From contig CP053150.1 of assembly GCA_014607495.2 (NCBI GenBank), forward strand, positions 10,002,495 through 10,066,494: 64,000 nucleotides of DNA, read 5' to 3'. The notes under the pieces are model-generated. The model did no database searches, was not told the DNA's origin, and worked only from the letters and a program-made list of their open reading frames with translations. Every line of letters starts with the position of its first letter. Positions within the stretch are counted from its first letter, which is position 1. The DNA comes from Carposina sasakii. Its lineage: Eukaryota > Arthropoda > Insecta > Lepidoptera > Carposinidae. Both the position numbers and the translations under genes were made by a program. This document shows positions 31,529 through 45,000 of this stretch, one piece after another.

Positions 31529-32516
31529 TTAATCAACAGGATTAAACAATTGTACAACACTTTGTGAATTAGTTTTGTTAGGTTGAATAACTGCCCGTCG
31601 ATAAAACTTTTGAAAAGTATTTTCCGAACGCCAATTCCCTCTTGCTAGAATTTCATCGACAGGGTGGTTATCCAACCATTGTCTTGAAGCTACGGCGGAG
31701 CGTACGCTTCCAGGCGTAGCACTGATGTTTGCCTCTTTAAACAAATGTTTAGTCCAGCCTGCTATTACTGTACGAGAGGCAGGTTTTGCATTACCCCTTA
31801 CCGTAACAAATAAATTGTGACATTTGGAATTTTCACGTCTTTCTTTTAATAGTTGTATAGTCCTATCAATCCAGAACACCGGATTGAGATTAATGTTGTC
31901 ATCATTGGAGTAAAGTTTCCAACCAGACTGTCTGTAAGTACTACTATCCGTTTTTGAACCATGTTCAGGCCAAAGTATGATATTATTACCCGTTTTAAAA
32001 TAATGATTTGCATCCACTCGCAGTAAAGTAAGGTCGTGGATACGTCTACCTGAACACAATAGTAAAAGTATAGCTGTATGTCTAGATGTTTGAAAGGAAT
32101 TATCTAAATTTACTGAATAATTTGATAAAAATGAAACTAATGTGCTAGTATCCCAGATTGGTGGCTTAGCTATTTTAGGATTCTTAAGAGCTATAGATTT
32201 CAAAATATGTTTAACAAGGACATGTGAGCTCAGCTCGCTTGATGAATCAGCATTACATAGTGTTGAAACGACAGACTTATGAAGAAGGATTGTATTGACT
32301 GCCAAACCATGAACCAAATAAATCGGCTAAAAATTGTGCTAATTGAGAACCTGTGGGTTTCTTATGGTTAATTTGATGACTTTTAGCCCAGGTAAGCCAA
32401 CGTTTCCAGGCAACCTCGTAAGTTTTTAGTGTAGAACTACGCCAGGAGTTTTTAAGTAACGCTATTTGTTCATTATTCCACTTCATTATCTCCGAGGTCC
32501 ACCCCCACATTTCCAC
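31529..32516 (-). pseudogene. DIRS tyrosine recombinase, one frameshift
   Basis: The N-terminal core-binding part (32516-32277) includes SWRSSTLKTYEVAWKRWLTW and QLAQFLADLF. The catalytic part (32317-31529) is in another frame and reads on from LAVNTILLHKSVVSTLC. Candidate catalytic residues are the first arginine in GRRIHDLTLLR, a lysine in HGSKTDSS, the second arginine in PGSVRSAVASRQ, tryptophan in GNWRSENTF and the nucleophilic tyrosine in QKFYRR. The enzyme would join the circular DNA intermediate to a chromosomal target. The frames overlap at about 32300 near a TTT run, so the break is a single small indel. Confidence 0.8.
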
Positions 32517-33285
32517 ACTTCGAGAATTAGATTGTGTACTTGCGGAGGTGGGAGACCCGTCGATGTGTCTATTAGATGTTGATGCAAGTTTCTCAGTGTG
32601 AATGGCGGTGCAAGGGACCGGCCTTGAGATCCGCTCTCCAAAATACTTTCTCCCATCGAGGGACCACCACGAGGAATACTCCTGTTGACTGATTCATGTG
32701 TGCAAGTACTTTCGGAACTAGAAAAGGTGGTGGGAATAGCCACGCAAGGGAGTAATTCCATGGAACACTGAATGCGTCGTAAAACATTGCTTGAGGATCC
32801 TTCTGGTCCAAAGTCACATAATCGGACACAACATGAGCCTTTTCCGAGGCAAAAAGATCGACTACGGGTATGCCCCACTTCGTGAACACAACTTTTACGC
32901 ATGTTGGTAACAGATGCCATTCCGGAGGTGGCCGATTCCTTGATAAGTGATCGGCATGACTGTTGTACCTCCCCGGGATGTGATGTATGCTGAAGGTTAT
33001 GTGGTTTTCGTCTAGCAATTGCAGTATTTGATACGTTATGTCCATGAGTGGGCGTGATTTCGTTCCCCCTTCTTTGCGCAGATGTGCGACAGCAGTCTTG
33101 TTGTCGCATTGTATCAATATATGACTCTGAACCATTAACTGTGCATAACTCTGAAGCGCATATAATATTGCCAGCATTTCTTTCTGGTTGCAATGTAGGG
33201 GCATTTCCATCTGCGACCATGTTCCCGCGAGGGAAATGTTGTTCAGCCGTGCTCCCCATCCTATATCTGATGCATCCGTTGCCAA
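32517..33285 (-). pseudogene. DIRS RNase H and downstream domain
   Basis: The frame 33285-32593 begins [18 protein letters not shown] sequence (first acidic residue in TDAS), followed by [31 protein letters not shown] and [16 protein letters not shown], which are the RNase H blocks. The following [17 protein letters not shown] and [17 protein letters not shown] segment is the region shared by DIRS elements between RNase H and recombinase (often described as methyltransferase-like). The last part moves to another frame (continuing to about 32490) after KVFWRADLK. Confidence 0.8.
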
Positions 33286-34307
33286 AAACGACGTGGGCTG
33301 AGGATGGTGCAGGGGTGTCGAAAGATGACAATTGTCGAGCCACCAGAGTACTTCGATCTGGACACTTTGTGGCAGGGAATATATTTTGGTTGACTTTTTG
33401 GTAACGAGTTCATGAACATGAGTATTTGACGGTGGTTCAATCGACCTCTTGGGACCACAAAACTTGCGAAATTCAGGTGCCCTACTAGCCTTTGCAACTC
33501 TTTGGGAGAGGCTTTTTCTTGTTGGAGGACTTGGTTTAATTTCGTGATTATGTTTGTCAACTTTTCTTTGGGTACTATTTCGAATTGTCCCAAGGATTCC
33601 ACAAAACTCCTAGATAAACTATACTTTTTGAGGTGTTAGCACAGATTTTTCGTAATTTATTTGCCATCCTAGAAGCGTCAGAGTTTGTAATGCAATTTCC
33701 ACGTGATTTAGGAGCGTACTGGCGTTTTGGTTGACAATGAGAAAATCGTCCAAGTACACAACTATTCTTATGTGTTTTTCTCGCAACAACTGAGCTACCC
33801 AATTGGTTAGAATTGAAAATGTTTTTGGAGCAGTGCTTAACCCAAATGGGAGACAAGTCATTTCGTAAAGTTGGTGGTTGTATATGAGACGAAGAAACCG
33901 CCTGTGAGCTTTGGCTATTGATAGATGGAAATATGCCTGTGACAGGTCTATCTTGCACATCCAGTCTCGTGGTTGGAGGAAATCTGGGATGCGAAAATAT
34001 TTTATAAGACGGAAGCGGTCTATATGGACAAACTGATTGAGGGACTTTAAATTGAAAATTGGGCGTGCCGTTCCGTCGTTCTTGGGAACGAGAAAAATGG
34101 TGAAATGAAACTTGGCGATAGCTGAGCTTCCTTTAGAATGTTTTGGGCTATCATCTTTTCTATAATTTTGGTCATTTCCTCTGAAATTGGAGTGTGAAAT
34201 GGTCCTTTTAACAAATTCGGAAATACCAGTGGTGGTTTTTCGATAAATGGAATGCGATAGCCCCGAATCAATTTTAAAATTATTTGTGGTGCCCCATTTT
34301 CTTCCAC
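33286..34307 (-). pseudogene. DIRS reverse transcriptase, several frame breaks
   Basis: Pieces in order on the minus strand: 34307-34047 with [18 protein letters not shown]; 33960-33619 with [27 protein letters not shown] and the catalytic VVYLDDFLI; a short frame with YLGVLWNPWDN; and 33602-33286 with EKLTNIITKLNQVLQQEKAS and LVGHLNFASFVVPRGR. At least three single-base breaks separate them, two at short A runs. All RT motifs from the fingers to the thumb are otherwise present. Confidence 0.8.
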
Positions 34308-34352
34308 TGCATATAGTGTTGTTTTATCTGACCGGCTTGAAAGCGATGGGCG

Positions 34353-35440
34353 TCATTGCCTCTCTCTTTTTGAACCCCTATTGTACCTACCTTGATTACC
34401 TCTTTGTGAACCACGGTTGGGCCGCGAGCCTCGGTGGTGAAATGTACCTCTTACAGTGGATCTCTGTCCACCCTGAACATTTCGAAAGAGTCCTCTGGAA
34501 GGTGGGTTTTGAAAGTAATATCCACCCCGCGAGGGTGGGTTAATATATGGGCCCCGCATAGATGTCGATGGAACAGCCTCGACGTCAGCATATTGAACAC
34601 CACGCGATGGTATTATTGCATGACGTGCACCTTGCCCCCGCGAGGGGTAGTGTGCCGAAACTGCTAAATTGTTATTTCTTGCTTTTGTGCTTTCGGATTT
34701 TATAGGCCAAAAAGCTTTGCGGACACCACCAACTTTTTCCAATGCAGAAGTAAACAAAGTTGGATTAAAAATGAACGACGGTGAAGGAGGTATTTTGTTA
34801 AGGGACGCCTTTACCAAGGGATCTTTAACTTGACTCGTAATAGCTTCACGTCTCATTTCAATTACTTCAGCTCTATGACCACATACTAATTGCAAAAGAT
34901 CCGTAGATATCTGCCGCAAATCGCCCTTTAAAAACAATTCCTCCACCTTCTCGTTTAAATTTTCTATATTACCACCCGATCTTGCCCATGACAAAAGGTT
35001 GCGGATGCCATTTTGCAATGAATCCTTCTGTTTTAGTATACAATATGTAATAGCAGCGTATGATTTGTCTGCATACGCCAATGACGTAAGGTGTCATATG
35101 TTTTCACCTCATCGTTTGTTTCCAAGTCTATGAAACCTGGAGTGTGATTATAATTCTTTTGCGTATCCGCATATCTTACTTCAGCCCATGCACTGTTGTC
35201 AAAGCGCTGCATGTCAATTAACATTTTTAAAAAATTATCAGGTGTCTTGGGAACAGATGGTTCCTTTAATTTCGGCTCTATATCGAACGTAAAGTCAGTA
35301 TTAGAGTTTAAACAATCGACTTCGATAATAGATGGGTCCTGATATAAATCACCACTAACCAGAGCAAACGGACACGTTATCATAAACAGGTCAATATATG
35401 AATTTAAATTAATAACTTTGCGTAGCTCACCCATATCTTG
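34353..35440 (-). pseudogene. DIRS gag-like protein, frameshifted
   Basis: The frame 35434-35033 reads VINLNSYIDLFMITCPFAL, ending in an alternate frame. From 35081 the second frame starts AYADKSYAAITYCILKQKDS and ends in an arginine/glycine-rich nucleic-acid-binding tail with five PSRG motifs and RGSRPNRGSQRGNQGRYNRG. A lysine/arginine-rich block precedes it next to the N gap in another frame. The gag identity is inferred from position and composition. Confidence 0.65.
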
Positions 35441-35538
35441 GATAGTTTTTCTATCATCCGACTGGTGTGGCGGCTACGTTTACCCTTCTTACGGCGGTGT
35501 CGTCGAGCCCGCTTACGCTTAGGGTTTGAAGAAGAAGG

Positions 35539-36038
35539 NNNNNNNNNNNNNNNNNNNNNNNNNNNNNNNNNNNNNNNNNNNNNNNNNNNNNNNNNNNNNN
35601 NNNNNNNNNNNNNNNNNNNNNNNNNNNNNNNNNNNNNNNNNNNNNNNNNNNNNNNNNNNNNNNNNNNNNNNNNNNNNNNNNNNNNNNNNNNNNNNNNNNN
35701 NNNNNNNNNNNNNNNNNNNNNNNNNNNNNNNNNNNNNNNNNNNNNNNNNNNNNNNNNNNNNNNNNNNNNNNNNNNNNNNNNNNNNNNNNNNNNNNNNNNN
35801 NNNNNNNNNNNNNNNNNNNNNNNNNNNNNNNNNNNNNNNNNNNNNNNNNNNNNNNNNNNNNNNNNNNNNNNNNNNNNNNNNNNNNNNNNNNNNNNNNNNN
35901 NNNNNNNNNNNNNNNNNNNNNNNNNNNNNNNNNNNNNNNNNNNNNNNNNNNNNNNNNNNNNNNNNNNNNNNNNNNNNNNNNNNNNNNNNNNNNNNNNNNN
36001 NNNNNNNNNNNNNNNNNNNNNNNNNNNNNNNNNNNNNN
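35539..36038. other. Assembly gap, 500 N
   Basis: Exactly 500 N, a conventional placeholder length, so the true distance is unknown. It separates the DIRS element from the last visible IQGAP exon, and open frames drawn across it are meaningless. Confidence 0.99.
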
Positions 36039-39000
36039 CTGTACTTGCCTATTACATATATCGAGAGCTATAGATGTTATTAAAGCTTGGTACCCATCCT
36101 CTCTGGTGACAATAACCTTCGTACTTCCAACATTTGCAGGTTCTTGCGTAGCTTGTTGATGTGTTCGCGTAAGACGTCGCCTCGTCCGGCTTTGGCTTGC
36201 CCAGAATATATCCGCCTCTGCACTTTGCTGGCGTACTGTTCTTGTTGCTCTTTTGTAGTTCCGATACATAGAGCTTCTAAGAGATGCTCACCTATATATA
36301 GAGTAAGTTTAGTATTTACATAAATTAATATAAGTAGCTTTTTACTTGCTTTAGCAGATTGCAAGTTAAGCTTGTATCACAAAATGAATGTTAAGTATTG
36401 AAACAGTTTTGACAAGAGTTTTAGGGAGGGTTGCCTATAGTTCTCTTATCGAAATCAGAAATATAGGTCACAATCTCATGATTTAATATCAATCAAGGCA
36501 AAAACAATGGCTAGTCATTATCTCACAAAAATATACATACTATAAAAGGGCTGTCTAAATATACACATCAAAATAATTAACTTACCATTCAAAAAGGGAA
36601 TAATGGCAACACAGAGTTCCTTGGTCTTGATGAAAAGCTTATTTACATCCGTCATGTCATCGGACGGTGTTTGGAACTTATTGACGAGGGCCAAACATAC
36701 TTCCAAGCGGGCGTTCTCCTCCATTGAAGCACCTAGCGGCTACAATTCAGTAGAACATTATTTATTGAACTATCGACTAATGTACATCTATCTATCTATA
36801 ATCTATACATACCTATAATAAAACTGTAACGTGCACGCTAATCTCAGAAACGGCTGGACCGATTTCGATACAGTTTTCAGGAATATATTGTGACAGGTCC
36901 CACTTAACATATAGGATACTTTTTATCCCGGAAAATGTTTTTTATCTCGGATAATTTCGACATTTTGTTTTATCTGCAGTCCCACGCGGACGGAGTCGCG
37001 GGCGTCCACTATTCTATACTAATAAAGCTGAAGATCGGCTTGCAATGCCCCCTAAGGCAGCCGGAGGCGTCGGCGGCCACCAGTACATAATATAGACACG
37101 GCTGTGTTCCCGAAATGGGGTAGCCAGAGCTGCAGGATCATAAAGGAGCTCCCACAGCCACGTTTAGCATATCGAAGAAGTAAATGAAGATGATATTTGC
37201 CTAAAGGGAACTCGGACATTCAGTTTAGGACATTAGCACAGGATTAATTTATATTGGTAATATATTGAATACTGTATTCTAGAATAGAGGCATGGAGAAG
37301 AAAATAAAAGAGGAGCAGCGGCTAACAAATTTTTTTATACAAAAATAGTGTGCTGCTGAGCGGGGGTGAAGTATGGGACGAGGGGAGCATCCTAACACTG
37401 TAGCCCTGCCCATTTACATAGAAACCACCTTGTAGTGACTAGCCAAACTACTTGCATAAGCGTGTGGTTACAGCTACTGCGTTACACACACTGGCCCTGA
37501 AGCTCCGCCCCTATCATGACGTCATGGCCTCACGATTGCCACTAAGTCCGCACGCTTATACAGGAAGAGATACACATTTCTCGCGTAAAAGGGGCGGGGC
37601 GTATACCATTTGCGATCAGTTTGAAGTTTTGCACAGTGTGCCTAATCAAAGTTTGTTATTTACCTACTACTAGATGAACTTCATAGATCTTATTAATAAA
37701 AATCCCATTGGAGCAAGAGCCTACTCCGACCTTAAAGATTTCCTTTCTAATCTCACACCCAGAGTAATTGTATTCTATCTCTACTTCACGTTCATAAATT
37801 TTATTTTAAAATAACTAAATCATTTCATCAATTTAAAATTACCGTATCAACATCTCTGGAAACCAGTTCCGCCACCGAGGGTACTTCTCCCAAATCGTCC
37901 AGCAATTCATTCAACCGGTCCCGAGGGTCCGGAGCCAGAATATCCTGGTACTCCACCAGCAAGGCATGTGTGTCCACTATCTCCTGTTAAAAATATAACA
38001 CGTTTGTTTTTTGATAGAAAAATTTATCTCTTCTGTAATAAAAGATATACCTACACAGTAGCCGCGACCGTTCATAGCGGTTATGTAATTTTCGATACAA
38101 GTCTACATAATAGTCAATTGCACAGAATAATTACCGTGTCTGATTTCAGAACGAACATATTTGCATGCAGTCACATAACGTAGTCATATGAAACACACAC
38201 TTAACTAGAACGAAACTTAAGGACTAGCGCATATTATAAGTATTATTACATTTGCAGTCCGGGGTTCATGCAATCACAATAGTATATTAAAAACACCGTT
38301 AACCCGATACAATGTCAAAAAACATAAAGACTATAGTAATAATACCTGAACAGTGATATAAATGTGCGGATGGTGCAACAAAGTCGCCTCGGTATACTCG
38401 TCGACACAGAAGAACTCTTCGAGCGTGGGTCCGCGGCAGCAGCGCCTGAATAGATCCTTCATACGCTCGTGACATTCAACTATGAACTGATTCAGGCATC
38501 GCAGGTGGCTCGATTCTTCGCCGAACTATATTGATGTAATCACGTCTTAAAATAATAAATATATAAGACCTATGCTGATGCGGGTCTTCACTATGACTTA
38601 AGAACTCATCAGATAAGCTAGCAACTTGTCACTGATGTACGCGGGGAAACAAAGACAAAAAACGTTTATTCAAACATGAATAAATCACAGTTCAACAAAT
38701 TATAGTTTTTAGTTTCTATGCCCATTGTTGTTAAACAAATAACGCCTTGTTTAGGGCAACCTACACCAGTTAAATTGATATACTTGCATTTTATAAGGGA
38801 TACTATACCTGTGTGTGTACTATTTTGAAAGAATAAGAGTTCCAACAAATTATATTGTATTCAGATTCGCCCAATAACGCCTGGATTAAAATAACATAAT
38901 GATGCGACATGTTATTCGTACGTCATCGTAAGAAAATTACACCCGGGATGGCAGATATCAGAAACTGCCATTGATAATAAAAAATGCTACAAAAGCTTTA

Positions 39001-42000
39001 ATCACAATAAAATAACTTGAGTACACAAGTAAATAGACAACATAAAAGTTTACTTACACCTTTCTTGGCAGCAGAGAAGTGTAGAATCTTTGCAACAGAA
39101 GCCAGGTTCTTCCGTTGATCTGTGGTAAGGCTGGTGCCGTTAGGGAGACTGATGATGTGAAATGCATCAGGAGCCACTATTGCAGCGTTCAGGAACTGGT
39201 AGTATACCAGGTTGCCAATTACCTGGATGGAAAAATAAACATCTAGAGTTTTGAACCTGTGTATGGCAGAAGCTCATGCTCTTCAAAAGAATATTAAATA
39301 GAGATTAATAGATACTCATAGTTGAAAAACTGATAGCAGATAAAATTAAAAGAAAAAAGTTTTAATGAGAGCTAAAAGGATTTTCACGTATTCCATATTC
39401 AAGGTATTCCACGTTCACACTTGAACTACGATTTTTTAATGCTTACTTTTAAAACATCTTTTTCGGGAGTCTGCGGGAACTTAGATGTCAATGATCTGTG
39501 TAAAACTCGGGCCATGTATGTTATACAGAAGGGCAACAATTCAGTAGAGCTTGTTATTTTATCCAAAAACAGGTTTACTATTGTCTTAAGTTGACTTAGA
39601 GCAAGCTCTAGCCTTGATTTCACTTCTGGATACAGCAGTGCCTCTTCCTGGGTTAAATTGTAGGGAAGTTTCCTGTAAAAAGGGTTAAGACTTCAGTACT
39701 TTTACATAAAATAGAAGAACTATTAATATTATCATATGTACATGAGAACTGTACTTACGATATTTCTCCAGTCTTCATTTCCGTTTCATTCCTCCAAGCC
39801 TTGTATATTTCAACCGGCCCAGTTTCGATATTCAGATCCTTATCTTTCACCACCCTCTCTACAAGGGGACCCAGGATATTCTGTAGACTATTCAGACCAG
39901 ACAACTGCCTCGAAAGGCTTACAGCCATCTTCAGCACCAATGGAGTTGATGCAATAATATCAAACGGCTTTACCACTTTGCAACTAATCTCCTCTTCCAA
40001 AGTGAATCTGAACAGTTTTAGTAGCAAGTATTCATCTCTGGCATACGCGCCGAAATTATACAAGCTAAGTACAACATTTTGTAGGAAGAAGTTAGTTTTG
40101 TTCTGTGGTATACAGAACAGCAATTTGGACAGGTATGTAGGGTTTGTCTGCAGTTCATAGAACAAGTGCTGATAACCGTCCAGGAGTCTCTTACACTCTT
40201 TAGTCAAGGATTTCAAACCCTTAACATTTGTGGAGACAGTCATTAATGTACCTTTAGAATCAGCACGATTTTGAAACACCAGCTTCGTCATGGAATTATG
40301 TTTAACTAGATTGTTCAGCTTCAAGCCATGTGCAGCCACCTCTTGTAAAGCTATCCTATTTTGCACTAGAAGACCGATTTTAAGGTCCATATCGTCAATT
40401 TGTTTTGAGAGTTCCTGGTTTTTCCTAATCGACTGAACGACTTGAGATTTCAAAGTCTGCAGTTCTATTTCTCTGTCGTAATCTTCGGTCGCGAAATCTA
40501 GCATCGGAATGAATTTTTTGACAACTTTCAATGGCGGATTCGCGGAATGGAATAGAGATACGAAAGCAGCGCGTGCGCGGCGGCCTCGCCACAATGCTTG
40601 TATTTTGATTATTTTTTGTTCCTGTAAAAAAAACGATCTATATGTTTATAACTACTGGTACTTACTATTAGGCACAAAAACCATAAAAAAAAGTTTATCT
40701 ATAGATAATAAAAAGAACCAAATAATGTACATAATAAAAAAACTGAAAAGAAAAAAAACAAGCACTTAGATGTCCGGTGGTCTAGAATTCTATAATATTA
40801 TTATGGAATGAATACTATTAAAATAACGACTGAACAGTTGGGATCCATTATCCGACAGCCAAGCTAATATTTCAATGGATCCTGGCTGTTCAGTTGTTAT
40901 TTTACGATCATTAGAAAATATTTTATGTTCTTCAATAGTAACCTGAACCGATTTCGATGAAGTTTTCAGGAATATATTGTGACAGGTCCCACTTAACATA
41001 TAGGCTACTTTTTATCCCGGGAAAATGTTTTTATCCCGGATAATTTCGGCATTTTGTTTTTTCTGTAGTCAACGCGGACGAAGTCGCGGGCGTCCACTAG
41101 TATCAAATAAAGTAAGTATTTACCTATACAATTCATCCACATTAAATGCACAAAAACGATAACAAAATATTTTTGACAAAAGGAATTGAACAAAGTTTAT
41201 AGAAGTCCCCAGCCAGACTAGGTCAGACATGTATCATGGAGGCCTGGCAAATACTGTGAATGAAATACTTAGATGACTTATGGAGGAAGGTTATATACCT
41301 ATATATAAGTAATTTATATTACCTGTATTTTATACCAAGCCCAAGGATTCTGTTGCCTCTCCTTCCTCAGTTTAGCTTCTATGGCCTTCATCTTTATCAA
41401 AGTGCCATATTGTCGCTGTATCAGCATACGCCTCCACCAGGCCTGGATTTTGATGATGTAGTGGACATTATCCTTGAACAGTAAGAGCCTCTCACTCAAC
41501 CTCTTTCTATACAAGTACCCTCGACAATAAGCCTGAATTTTCACAATAGAACTCTCAATAATCATCTGCTTGTATTTATTAACGTGATGTTTATTAGTCT
41601 TCTCAATTATAGACGCAATATCTTTTCTGGTCAAATACCGCGCATGAGGTACGAAATCCTTAGGAGTAGTCCAACTGTATGTGAACGATTCCACGTCAAT
41701 ATAAACTGTGTTACCTGCATTTGTATGACAAACAATCCATGGGCAAATATAATGACTCCTCTTCTTCAAGGCTTTACAAAACATTTGGAAGTATATATCT
41801 TTGCAGGACTTCTCTATCAATAGTGAACCAGAAAGCAGAGGGCTTGATAGAGCATCCCAGAACTGGTCTAAATTCATCTTTATTAAGGCCATATTCAAAT
41901 GGACCAGTGCATCTGTCAGCTCCTTTACTTTCTTCGACTCACTATTGACCTCGTTGACTATCTGGACTATGTCCTCCAGCCAAAGATTCTCAGATTCTTT

Positions 42001-45000
42001 ATGCAGCAACTTCTTTTTTAACATTCGGAGGTAAAGATGATGTTCCTCTTTATGTAAAGGAATGGGCATCTTCAAGCAGGAACTCTTCAGAAGAACCATC
42101 AATGTGTCAATATCTTCATCAGCTACTGCATTGTTAATGCCATCAATTACCAAAACCACTGAAAAAAGTACAACATTTATAGATAGAAAAGGTTAATTAC
42201 AATAGGTACTTTGTATGCAAAATATTGGTAAATTTAACTATTTATAAGTTAATTAATAACAGCAAATAAATAACACTTACATTCTTCATTGGTATCATCC
42301 TTAATATTAACCATCTCAATGGTATCGTGAATGTCTTCAAATGTCAGCAATGGACACGCACATTGTTCTCTTATCTTCACCTGAAGAGCATTTACCAACG
42401 AGGAGAAGTATCGCCGCCTACAGTGGGGCCTCAACCCTTCTAAATGGATTTGTCTAGAATTCAGAGATTTCCACACTGCTGCTTCATCCCCTCTGTCTAC
42501 TGCTTGAGATATCTCAGCAACTGCAGTTAAATAAGACACAGATGCTGCTATCTCACTCTCATTTAAGTTCTTCTCCAACTCACACTTTTCCAATTTCATC
42601 TCTTCAAAAATTAGTGGAATAGAGAATTTACTTATTTTAAAATTAAGCTCTAAACTTGGATCATTCAGGGCTGCATACAGATCTTCAGGTCTACCCTCAT
42701 CCAGTGCCTTGTTGACTTTGGCTATAGCCACTTTGTGATCTTTCAGATCATGTGCTTTTCTGTTTCCTTCATTGATGATATTCTGAAAAATCTTATTCCA
42801 ATTTGTGACACTCTCCACATCAATATCTTTATTGCAGTCCATTATTTCTTTGACCACATCACAATAGAAATCCAAGTTCTGTGACTTGTAGTCTTTCACT
42901 TTAACCCAGTCTTCAGTAAACATTTTATGGAGAACATTGACATCATTATCCATAGTGCTAGTCAGGCACAATGACTTCCATAGAAACTTGTAGTTGGTTG
43001 CAATTATATGGCCTTGTATTTCAACAACTGTCAGTAACTCATCATATTCATCAGGAATATAAGTATCATTTAAAGACCTGTTATGTGCTGCCTGCACTTT
43101 TTCTTTTTTTGCTGATTTTAACACCTTTTTGTACTCTGGAATGAGCCTGTTCTGGATATATTTCAATTGCAGATGGGGATTTAATATGGCAGACGTGAGA
43201 GCTTTTTCTTTATCTAAATTTTCATTAATCTCAATAATAGCATTATGCACAGCTTCATCCTCATTTAAATTTGACTTATTCTTAGATAAGAGACCTCCAA
43301 TTTTTTGGAACATTGGCATAGGATGTTCACAGTTTTGCAAGTCTTTAGAAACAAGATCTAACTGCTCATCTGAAAAAATATTTATAAGTTACACATTATT
43401 TATCATTTCACTTCAGCCAGAGATTCCACATCGTGTAATAATTTAAATTTATATTTGTTTTTTGTGTTTGCTGAAAGAAATTACTTTGAGATAAGATCTC
43501 CTTTGTGAATTATCAGTGTAATTCACTCTACTGTGAATGACCTTTATTTTAATATAATATAATGTTTTGTTTGATAAAAATTATTAACTGACCCTTATCT
43601 ATAGCATACCTGTAAATACTGCCTTTCCAGAAACATCTCTAATCAGTGGAGCTTTCCCTAACTTGAAGAGATGAGAACTAAGGGCATGAATACAGTATAT
43701 CACCCGAGGCATGTTTTTCTTGTCATAAATATCTGTGGTCTCTGGTTGAAAAGTCTAAAAATATATAGAGAAAGCCTTACATACATATTACATAATTATT
43801 TTAGGTATGATGTGAAGTTTGACAATATAGCATAGTTAATGAGAGAGGTATGTCCATATCCATCTAGTAAATATATAAAAAGAAGAACCAACATTACCTA
43901 GCAAGGTTGTACTTAATTACATCATAGCCTGACTTTTTATTTCCTTCTTGTTCCTTTGTGGAGTATATCTATCAGTATTATCAGTATTAGCTAAAATAAT
44001 ATACTATACTTACCAGAGGTAGCTCAGTATTCTGTAATACTTGCAGAAATTTATTAATATTATCAGTGTGTTTGAACTGCAACCCCATTACCTGAAATAT
44101 AACAATGCAAAAATATTTACCAGAAATGTGAATGCTTAAAGTATACATACAAGGTATTCTTAAAATATATTTCTTAATGTTTCCTTATTACAGCAGGGCA
44201 GTTCTAAATAATAGTTGGTAGAGATAAAGTATGGATATAATTATGAAATAACAACTGTAGACTCAACTGATGAAAAGAGGGTTGTGTATTTTGCACACTT
44301 CTGCCCAACCTCTTTGGGGTATAATGGGTGACTATATGTATATATGAGATAGTTAGACACCTTTATACTGGATATTAGAGGCAATAAAACAATTACTTCC
44401 ATGGGATCTCTCATGGCACAAAACTACTTTATAATTTTTATTATGTATCACAAAGATCAAGAGTACTGCAGTATTTATTTTCAGGATACCTTGTATTTAC
44501 AGCTGCCAGTTGTGCTGCTGGATGTATTATAATGTTCATGTAACATACTTCTAGGGAATACCTAGTTCTAAATTCTTTGTCAATTTTAAGAGTTCTATGA
44601 ATGTAAATACCTTATACCGCCTCTGTTCTATATCGTATATTTTATTGATGGGTAATAAATCAGGTGCAATAAAGTTTCCTAATTTCGCCAAGTAAACACC
44701 GTTGCGTAAACTTTCTTCAAATTCCGTAGCTTGGGGTAATTTCTCTTTTAAACACGATTCCATCCAGTTTTTGGCTTCTTCCAGACGACAAAGATATTCG
44801 TAAGCAATAGTCCTTTGTCTGATAACGTCCATCTCCTGACCCGTCTTACGAATGTCGGATTCACCTGTTACAATATAAATACTCAATGTTATAGCTAGAG
44901 TTTATAGTTTCAAATTATAGCTTTAGATAGAAACTCTATAGTTTTCAGTAAGAAAAACCACATACATTCGTCAATCTTCCCGATGTGTACATCGTCAATA

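Larger units (their letters stand above)
30733..35538 (-). mobile_element. DIRS-type tyrosine-recombinase retrotransposon (degraded)
   Basis: On the minus strand the order is gag-like, RT, RNase H with downstream DIRS domain, then a tyrosine recombinase, followed by a non-coding end with inverted repeats (30739-31037). This order, with a tyrosine recombinase instead of a DDE integrase and no protease, defines DIRS elements. Several frame breaks disable it. Its 5' end (right side) is cut by the run of N at 35539, so the left terminal repeat is not visible. It lies immediately downstream of the broken end of the IQGAP gene. Confidence 0.85.

Noticed and set aside
35438..36269. Open frames of 185-271 codons crossing the gap
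   Set aside because: Most of their length is N; only the flanking real bases mean anything.
40509..41948. Plus-strand frames across IQGAP exons
   Set aside because: Antisense to confirmed IQGAP exons with conserved domains on the minus strand.
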